This document shows, one piece after another, positions 53,777 to 60,580 of a DNA stretch of 63,291 nucleotides. Location: the NCBI GenBank assembly GCA_948443845.1, contig CAOJUE010000011.1, positions 1-63,291 of the forward strand, given 5' to 3'. Below the pieces are notes generated by a model. The model was given only the letters and a program-made list of their open reading frames with translations. It did no database searches and was not told the DNA's origin. Numbering within the stretch: position 1 is the stretch's first letter; each line of letters starts with the position of its first letter. Source of the DNA: an uncultured Eubacteriales bacterium (lineage in GTDB: Bacteria > Bacillota > Clostridia > TANB77 > CAG-508). Made by a program: the position numbers and the translations under genes.

Positions 53777-55810
53777 TTACCATTCCATTTTTGCTACAAT
53801 TTTTAGTATTTCTGCAACACTCCAAGCCTGCGCGCATGTTCCACCTGGTTTATAAGGTGCCCCTGAAGCATAGACTTCCGAAATACTTCCCACACATTCA
53901 TTTCCATACAATTCTTTTCGGAATGTTTGATACACATTTTGCGTGAATTTTTCTTTCTCAATAATATATTTTTCTTTTTCAATTCGGTCTTTTTCGCTAT
54001 CAATAATATTCTCCAAACTATCGGCATACAATCCCAAAAGCCATACCCAAGCTATTCCTTGATGATAACTCCTATCACGTTTATCACTATCGCCACTATA
54101 TTCTGCAATATAACCTTCTTCATCTTCGGCAAGTGTACGCAAACCATATTTCGTCAGCAATTTCTTTTTAGCTGTTTCAAAAATAGTTTTTCCCATGTCA
54201 GATGCAGGCGAAATCACTGGATAAGTTGTTGCTAGACTAAATAATTGATTTGGTCTGACTTTTTCATCTCCCAAAACATCATAAAGCGACTTTTTATCGG
54301 CATGATAAAATTTCTCTTCAAATATTTTTTTATGCACTTTTGCCCTATTTTTGCATTCTTCTGCCAAATCTTTTTCATCAAATTTTTTGGCAAAATTCTC
54401 TAGTGTTTTTAAAGCATTGTACCACAAACTATTGAGTTCCACAACTTTTCCATTTCGTGGCGTTACGGCATGCTCTCCAATTTTGGCATCCATCCAAGTA
54501 TTTTGCGTGTTTGGCGTGCCAGAAACCAAAAGCCCGTCATCGTCTATATAAATATTATTGTCATCTAAATCAATTCCATTCGTATAATTCTCAATAATTT
54601 GTTTTAATTTTTCATAAATATTTTCTTTGATAAATTCATAATCTTTTGTATATTTGAAAAATCGGTTGACTTGTTCAAATAGCAACAAACTCGCATCTGC
54701 GCTATTGTACAAAGGCGTGCTATCGCTTTCCGAATAACCATTTGGAACAAGTCCGCATTTGATATCTCGCACTAATGTAAGCAAGATTTCTCGTGCTAAA
54801 TCGAATCGTTTAGTAATGAGCAATAAACCTTCAAACGAAATCGCTGTATCTCGTCCCCAATCTAAAAACCATGGAAATCCCGCTAAAATTGAGTGTAAGC
54901 CAAATTCAGGGCGCTCTATCACAAAATTATCGGTTGCTAAAATTAAGTCTTTCAAAAATTCATTTCTTTCTTTTTCTTCTTTGTTCAAATTGGCTTTGTT
55001 TGAAAGCAATTTCGTAGCCTTTACAATCGTTTCTACTCTTTGTGTTTCGTTTTCAAATACCTTTTTGGCATCAATATTTTCAATTTTCTCATTTAGCGAG
55101 ACCACAACCGAAACTTCTTTTTTCTTTTTGGCTGGAATCGCAACCTCAAATCGCCCTGGAACACACAAATCTTCTTCTGGAAAAAATCCTCTTTCTTCTT
55201 CTTTTAAATAATACATATTGCGAAACATATCTTGAAAATGCTGAATATAGGTCGCTTCTTCGCATTTTAAAAAAATAGGAAGATTGCCATCAATTTGAAT
55301 TTTCAGGATATCCGAAATTTCTTGACTTACCTTAAATTCGTGATTTGTCGTCATCGCATGAAAATCTCTGAAATTTAAGATTGGTGTAAGGGTCATTTTG
55401 ATATTGGTAGCGTTATCATTTTTAATTGTATAATGGATGACAACGGAATTTTCTCCATAAACCATGCAAATTTTTTTGGTGACTTTTACGTCTTTTGCTT
55501 TGTAAATAAATGTCGGATAGGCTTCTTTTTCAAAGGATTCTTGATATTTGTATCCTTCTGAAATATAATTTTTGCAAAGGTTGGTGTACAAATCAACTTT
55601 TTCATCTTCTATCCAAATGCTCTCATCCAATTTTGACAAAATAACATGCCTTTGAGCTGGGCTCTTAAGTGGCGCAACTAGCAAACCGTGATACTTCCTA
55701 GTGTTTGCTCCAATCACAGTAGTTGAAGCATAACCACCAATTCCGTTGGTAATCAGCCATTCTTTTTGAATCCCATTTTTGATATCAATTTGTTTTTTGG
55801 TTAATTTCAT
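53777..55810 (-). CDS. Glycogen debranching enzyme (amylo-alpha-1,6-glucosidase)
   Basis: 677 residues. The N-terminal GDE_N domain (about 1-250; GIGGYASTTVIGANTRKYHGLLVA) is followed by the C-terminal (alpha/alpha)6 barrel with FPWFLDWGRDTAISFEGLL, the family catalytic Asp region, and late DRSYHQGIAWVWLLGLYADS, with the Trp/His residues of GH-type debranching enzymes. It hydrolyses alpha-1,6 branches in glycogen or starch. It is adjacent to birA. Confidence 0.88.
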   Translation of the reverse strand: MKLTKKQIDIKNGIQKEWLITNGIGGYASTTVIGANTRKYHGLLVAPLKSPAQRHVILSKLDESIWIEDEKVDLYTNLCKNYISEGYKYQESFEKEAYPTFIYKAKDVKVTKKICMVYGENSVVIHYTIKNDNATNIKMTLTPILNFRDFHAMTTNHEFKVSQEISDILKIQIDGNLPIFLKCEEATYIQHFQDMFRNMYYLKEEERGFFPEEDLCVPGRFEVAIPAKKKKEVSVVVSLNEKIENIDAKKVFENETQRVETIVKATKLLSNKANLNKEEKERNEFLKDLILATDNFVIERPEFGLHSILAGFPWFLDWGRDTAISFEGLLLITKRFDLAREILLTLVRDIKCGLVPNGYSESDSTPLYNSADASLLLFEQVNRFFKYTKDYEFIKENIYEKLKQIIENYTNGIDLDDNNIYIDDDGLLVSGTPNTQNTWMDAKIGEHAVTPRNGKVVELNSLWYNALKTLENFAKKFDEKDLAEECKNRAKVHKKIFEEKFYHADKKSLYDVLGDEKVRPNQLFSLATTYPVISPASDMGKTIFETAKKKLLTKYGLRTLAEDEEGYIAEYSGDSDKRDRSYHQGIAWVWLLGLYADSLENIIDSEKDRIEKEKYIIEKEKFTQNVYQTFRKELYGNECVGSISEVYASGAPYKPGGTCAQAWSVAEILKIVAKMEW

Positions 55811-55827
55811 TGGTATATTCTCCTATT

Positions 55828-57564
55828 TTATTCTTCTTTTGCTTTTTTGGTTTCCTTTTTAGCTTTACCCTTTTCTTCTGTTTCCGACTTCGTTGTTTTT
55901 TTCTTTGCCGATTTTTCAATCGATGTTTCCTTTTTTTCTTTTTTCTCTTTTGGCGCCGTTTTGGTGGACTTTTCTGTTTTGCCTTTTTCGCCATTTTTTG
56001 CATTTTTGCTTTTTTTGCTCTTTTTTTCTAAACGTTCTACTTCTTCTGCAATGGCTCGATTCTCCTTGATTTTGGCTTCTGTATTTTGGATTGATTCGAC
56101 TCTTTCTTTATATTTTTCCGAAAATTTACTTTTTCGATTATTATTTTTCGCCTTCACGTTTTTCGTCGCCTGTTTTACGATTTCCTTGCTTACTTTTTCT
56201 GTTTTCTTTTCTTTTTTGATATCTTTTTTATCTTCTTTTAAAATCGAATTTAATAATAAAAATTCAGTTCCATTTTGTTGGTCTTTGAATTTTAATTCAT
56301 TACAAATCAATTCAATTACAGTCGATGCGATAATTGACGAATTATGTCTAATTTTGTCATTTTTGATGCACGACATATCTTTCTGAATGATTTTTACGCC
56401 TAAACTTGCTGCCTGTGTGATATTGGCTTCCACAATTTCGCTTCCCTTTTTGTTGTATCTTCTCACATATTCTGGAACAACTTCGCCAGTGTCCACCAAG
56501 CAATAATCAAAAACCCCTTTTCCAACGTGGTCTTGAATAGCTTTAATATGTTCTGCTAATGTGTAATTATCCGTTTGCCCAAACTCTGTCATAATGTTAG
56601 AAACATACATTTTTACAGCTTTGCTTTCTTTCATCGCCTTCGACACTTTTTTTACCAACAAATTCGGCAAAACATTGGTATACAAGCTTCCTGGGCCAAT
56701 AATAATAGCTTCTGCCTCTTGAATTGCTTCAATCACGCCTGGCGCAGGTTTGCAATTCGTTGGACTAATAAAAATTCGGTTAATGACTTCCACTTTTTCC
56801 GAAACCACTTCTGGAATGCGGTCTTTTTTCTCCACAACTGTACCATCCGTAAGTTCCGCACAAATCATAATTTCATCAAGCGTGACCGGCAAAACACGTC
56901 CATTAATATTTAAAACTTCCGTACTTTTTTGAATGGCTTCTGAAATATTTCCATACATCTCATTCATAGCAGTTAAATAGATATCTCCAAAATTCAAACC
57001 ACGCAATCTTTCATTTTGGAAATTCAAATTCATGAGTTCTCCCATCAATTCTTCTTTATCAGACATCGCAATGATACTGCTTTTGATATCACCTAAAGGC
57101 AAAGCGTCCAAGGCTTTTCTGGATTCAGTTGGAACATTACCATAATCAGACATGGTAACAATTGCCGTAATATTATTGGTATATTTTCTCAAGCCTTCAA
57201 TGACTGTATTTAAGCCTTGACCTCCACCAATAACAACAATTTTTGGTCCTTCGTCATATACTTTTCGATTGAAAATCAATGACTTAATATTGATTTTCGC
57301 CTTTTTTCCTTTGTCTGAATCTTGATCATTTGCTTCAATAATAATCTCCAAATTTCTTTTTTGAATAAAAATAATACCAACCACAATAAAAACAAATCCC
57401 ACCACAAAAATGGCAATAATTTTCCCTAATTCTTTAAAATCAATCTCTTCTGCAACTAAAATCTGTGTAAATCCATAACACGCAAGCGCGATTCCTACGA
57501 TAATTAAAAAGATCCACCTTTTTACTTTTGCACTTGATTTAAACCATTCTAAAAAAGACTTCAT
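55828..57564 (-). CDS. yvcK: YvcK/CofD-like regulator with two membrane helices and a Lys-rich tail
   Basis: 578 residues. Two N-terminal membrane helices (about 15-75), then the YvcK core with IGGGQGLNTVIEGLRKYTNNITAIVTMSDYG (read as IGGGQGLNTVIEGL and ITAIVTMSDYG), PLGDIKSSIIAMSD and IIGPGSLYTNVLPNL. The core ends at about 440. The last 130 residues are a basic-acidic low-complexity tail (KKEKKEK type), absent in most homologues. YvcK adjusts wall synthesis and carbon flow in Firmicutes. Followed upstream by murB. Confidence 0.88.
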   Translation of the reverse strand: MKSFLEWFKSSAKVKRWIFLIIVGIALACYGFTQILVAEEIDFKELGKIIAIFVVGFVFIVVGIIFIQKRNLEIIIEANDQDSDKGKKAKINIKSLIFNRKVYDEGPKIVVIGGGQGLNTVIEGLRKYTNNITAIVTMSDYGNVPTESRKALDALPLGDIKSSIIAMSDKEELMGELMNLNFQNERLRGLNFGDIYLTAMNEMYGNISEAIQKSTEVLNINGRVLPVTLDEIMICAELTDGTVVEKKDRIPEVVSEKVEVINRIFISPTNCKPAPGVIEAIQEAEAIIIGPGSLYTNVLPNLLVKKVSKAMKESKAVKMYVSNIMTEFGQTDNYTLAEHIKAIQDHVGKGVFDYCLVDTGEVVPEYVRRYNKKGSEIVEANITQAASLGVKIIQKDMSCIKNDKIRHNSSIIASTVIELICNELKFKDQQNGTEFLLLNSILKEDKKDIKKEKKTEKVSKEIVKQATKNVKAKNNNRKSKFSEKYKERVESIQNTEAKIKENRAIAEEVERLEKKSKKSKNAKNGEKGKTEKSTKTAPKEKKEKKETSIEKSAKKKTTKSETEEKGKAKKETKKAKEE

Positions 57565-57577
57565 TTGTTTCTCCCTT

Positions 57578-58492
57578 CTATTCTTCTCCTATTACGATGA
57601 TTTCTAATTCAATATCTTGCTCAAATTTTTCTTTAACCACTGTTTGAATCTGTGCCACCAATGCAAGCACATCTTTGGCGGTTGCAGTTCCTCGATTTAC
57701 AATAAATCCAGCGTGTTTAGTTGAGACTTCTGCATCGCCAATTCGATAGCCTTTTAGCCCTGCCTCTTCAATTAATTTCGCAGTTGGCACATTTGAATTT
57801 CGTTTGAATGTACTTCCTGCATTCGGAAATTCCAAGGGCTGATACTGAACTCTTGCCTTTTTGCATTCTTCCATTTTTTCTTTGATTTTGACTTTTTCAC
57901 CATATTGTAGTCGAATCGTCGTTTCTAATAAAATCAACTCATTTTTTTCAAAAACGCTTTTTCGATACTCAAATTGATGTTCTTCCAAATCCAACTTTAG
58001 AATTTGCCCATTTTGATTCATACATTTCGAACAAACTACAACATCTTTCATTTCTGTGCCATAAGCACCCGCATTCATTTTAACGGCTCCACCAAGCGTT
58101 CCAGGAATTCCAGACAAATTTTCCAGTCCTGTCAACCCATTTTCCATTGCTACAAAAGCTAAGTTTGCAAGTGATATACCACTTTGGGCTGTTATATAAG
58201 CAAAATTTTCGTGTTCTTTTATCGTATAATCATTCTGTTCGATTTTCATAACAACCCCACGAATTCCGCCTTCTTTTACCAATAAATTGGTTCCGTTACC
58301 TACGATAAAATATGGTATATTTTCCACTTTGGCTAAATTTAAAACATTTTTCAATTCTTCTTCTGACTCAATTTTTACAAAATAATCAGCCATTCCGCCA
58401 ATTTTAAATGATGTATGCTTACTCATAGGTTCTTTTTTATAAATATTTGTTTTCTTTACAATTTTTTGTAAACTCTCCGTGATATCCTTCAT
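57578..58492 (-). CDS. murB: UDP-N-acetylenolpyruvylglucosamine reductase MurB
   Basis: 304 residues with the FAD domain 1 (HTSFKIGGMADYFV, YFIVGNGTNLLV), the GLENLSGIPGTLGGAVKMNAGAYG stretch (read as LENLSGIPGTLGGAV and NAGAYG), FPNAGSTFKRN and the late STKHAGFIVNRGTATAKDV. It makes UDP-MurNAc in the second step after MurA. It is next to yvcK, the typical clostridial order. Confidence 0.95.
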   Translation of the reverse strand: MKDITESLQKIVKKTNIYKKEPMSKHTSFKIGGMADYFVKIESEEELKNVLNLAKVENIPYFIVGNGTNLLVKEGGIRGVVMKIEQNDYTIKEHENFAYITAQSGISLANLAFVAMENGLTGLENLSGIPGTLGGAVKMNAGAYGTEMKDVVVCSKCMNQNGQILKLDLEEHQFEYRKSVFEKNELILLETTIRLQYGEKVKIKEKMEECKKARVQYQPLEFPNAGSTFKRNSNVPTAKLIEEAGLKGYRIGDAEVSTKHAGFIVNRGTATAKDVLALVAQIQTVVKEKFEQDIELEIIVIGEE

Positions 58493-58516
58493 TCTTTATA
58501 AAACCCCTATTCTCTT

Positions 58517-59140
58517 TTAATTCCAGTCTTGAAAGCGTCCTTCCTCTTCTGAATTGGAGGCTGTAGGAAAAACTGTAGATGGCAAATAAAGCAAATGATG
58601 TGTACTCGTTACTTTTTTGCTTTCATTATAAACTTCGCCTGTACTGTAATTTACGATATACGTATATTTCGAAACTCCAACTTCTGTTTCTTCCTCACCT
58701 TTCATAACCGTCTTATTTCCTACTCCAATTTCCTTTAATTGCTCAGCATTTAATCGATAATAAAACTCTTCTTGATAAGTTGGTGTCACACGATTGGTTA
58801 CTTTATCAATAAAAATCTGCCCATTCTTATCTTCTGGATCGATATAATCATTTGTGGGAATGTAAATAGGATCAGTTGGATAAACTCGATCTCCTGCCCA
58901 AAATGAAACTTGTGGCTCACTTGCTAGAACCTTCGTTTTCTGAACCGCCTCTGCTAAGGCATATTGCTCCTGAATGGCTTGCCTTACAATTCCTAACTCC
59001 GTTTGTAATTTGTTATCTTTTACCTCATTGATTCCTGTATAAACCGCCGTTACACCAGTCCCTACTAAAATCATCAATATAATCACAGTTACCGCAAGCG
59101 CGATTAGTGTAATTCCATTTTCCTTTTTCATCTTTTGCAT
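58517..59140 (-). CDS. Type IV pilin-like protein
   Basis: 207 residues with a short basic leader and the N-terminal prepilin segment KENGITLIALAVTVIILMIL, in which the hydrophobic stem follows the Gly-Ile pair without the usual phenylalanine at +1. A globular domain follows with a YIPTNDYIDPED and IVNYSTGEVYN segment. It may be an adhesin or secretion pseudopilin; no pilus operon is near. No in-frame CGG. Confidence 0.7.
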   Translation of the reverse strand: MQKMKKENGITLIALAVTVIILMILVGTGVTAVYTGINEVKDNKLQTELGIVRQAIQEQYALAEAVQKTKVLASEPQVSFWAGDRVYPTDPIYIPTNDYIDPEDKNGQIFIDKVTNRVTPTYQEEFYYRLNAEQLKEIGVGNKTVMKGEEETEVGVSKYTYIVNYSTGEVYNESKKVTSTHHLLYLPSTVFPTASNSEEEGRFQDWN

Positions 59141-59212
59141 ACTCCTTGTCTCTAAATTTATATATATGATATTATCATTTTTTTAATGAATTGACAAGAG
59201 TTTTTGTAAAAT

Positions 59213-60430
59213 TTATTCTGCTATGCAATCTTTCATTACAGCATCTATGACATTAGCCAAATATTTCATACTCGTATTGCACTGTTCTATCGTATTTCCT
59301 GTGGCTCCCACTTCAATAATAGATGCACCATTTGTTACATGTTGATTATAGCGAGAATTTCGTAAAACAATTGGCTTAAATAAACCGTGGATACATTTGA
59401 TTGGCTTTTTCTTGAATTCGAATGGCTAATTTGAGATTTTTATTCCAATTTACATGTTCCAATCCGTCCGCCATTGGTTCCCATAACAAACATGAGTTGT
59501 GCTGCCGTTTCTTCTCCAATTTGCACACAAGGCGCATAATTACTGTTGCTTCCGCAAAGCATCACGATGAATATCAAATACACATTCTACATTACGATAT
59601 GTGTTCAGTAAATTTTTAATGGTCGAAAGTGACCTTGTATACGAGCCTGTATAGGCTGGATAATCATGAAATGTCGTATCATGAATGGCAGTATAGCCTT
59701 TTCCTGCTAATTGATTGGCAAGTTCCGTTCCAACTCGTGCAACCGAGTAATTAGGATCTGTGGTTCGATAATTTCCAGTTGCCACATATTGCGAATTGGC
59801 TGTTGGCGTATAGCTTTCGCAAGTGTGTGTGTGGTAAATAATGACATCTTTTGTATTGTTAAATTTGATATTGGGCGTAACCATTTCTTCTGTCAAAGAA
59901 TAACCAGATTCATTTTTAATTCGTACGCTTTGGTAAATATCAGTATAAATATCTTTTTTGTTATTTTGTTCAATAACAGCGGTTTGGACATTTTCTGTTA
60001 TTGCTGTTGTTGGCTGTTGCTGTGTTTTTGGTTCTGGCGTTGTTTCTTTTGGGCTTTGCGCCTCTTGTAAAATCGCATTTTCTTTTTGTCCTTCTTCAAT
60101 CTTTTCAAATTCGATAACTTCTTCTTGATTTTCTTTTTCCATTATTTCTTCTTCGCTACCCAAAAAAACAGCCAATTCTGCCACCAAAATTTTCTTGAAT
60201 TCACTTGTTTTTTCTTTTTCCTCTTGTTCAAACGACTTTGAAAAATTGAGATTATTTTTTATCATGCTAAGATTGCTTTTCCAGCCTAAATTTTTGACAT
60301 CTATTTTTTGAGAAGTTTGATATAAAATTTTTGTAAATTTAATGACCATTGCAAAAATCAAAATAGCAACAATCATCTTCACAATTCGCTTCAGCAATGT
60401 TTTTAAATTAATAACCGCCAAATTTATCAT
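59213..60430 (-). CDS. spoIIP: Stage II sporulation protein SpoIIP, with three +1 shifts at CGG
   Basis: 404 residues if recoded. N-terminal helix (about 16-36), a coiled low-complexity part, then the amidase-endopeptidase domain: DVIIYHTHTCESY, VARVGTELANQLAGKG and VECVFDIHRDAL. CGG at 59554 ends the first part; skipping one base gives GSNSNYAPCVQIG. A second CGG (59466) becomes NGGGLEHVNWNKNLKLA, a third (59387) gives YPGLFKPIVLRNSRYNQH and GASIIEVGATGNT, the family C-terminus with its Glu. Each zero-frame continuation stops within a few codons to about ten. SpoIIP degrades peptidoglycan during engulfment, so sporulation here depends on three recoding events. Confidence 0.94.
59385..59387 (-). 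other. +1 recoding site: CCA CGG T (spoIIP, third)
   Basis: Reading GGT gives YPGL, a conserved SpoIIP motif. Confidence 0.93.
59464..59466 (-). other. +1 recoding site: GGA CGG A (spoIIP, second)
   Basis: Reading GGA gives NGGGLEHVNW and the rest of the domain. Confidence 0.92.
59552..59554 (-). other. +1 recoding site: TTG CGG A (spoIIP, first)
   Basis: Reading GGA gives DAL-GSNSNYAPC. The zero frame stops four codons later. Confidence 0.92.
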
Positions 60431-60535
60431 AACAAAACCTCTCCTTGTGAATTATATGGGAAATTTTTGGATTTATGACAAAAATAGAGTAATATTAAAT
60501 TTATTCGGCTAGCCCAACACATTCCTATACTTAAA

Positions 60536-60567
60536 AATGTAGATTTTCCTCAGAAAATCTACATTCT
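60536..60567 (-). terminator. Terminator of the surface protein gene
   Basis: AATGTAGATTTTC/GAAAATCTACATT hairpin with T-rich sequence after it on the minus strand. Confidence 0.75.
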
Positions 60568-60580
60568 TAATTTTTATTTT

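Noticed and set aside
55828..56230. The Lys-rich tail of YvcK as a separate small gene
   Set aside because: It is in frame with the YvcK core and has no own start with a ribosome binding site.
1428..60430. CGG frameshifts as sequencing or assembly errors
   Set aside because: All 15 breaks are at CGG in the reading frame, whereas CGG in the other frames, in the same sequence contexts, shows no break. Errors are blind to reading frame.
1428..60430. CGG reassigned as another amino acid without a shift
   Set aside because: A simple reassignment leaves the downstream frame wrong at all 15 sites; a +1 move is needed in each.
1428..60430. Slippage of the P-site tRNA as the common mechanism
   Set aside because: The codons before CGG vary (ATT, GTG, TCT, GTT, GCA, AAA, ACA, GAA, GGG, TTG, GGA, CCA) and most would not re-pair in +1.
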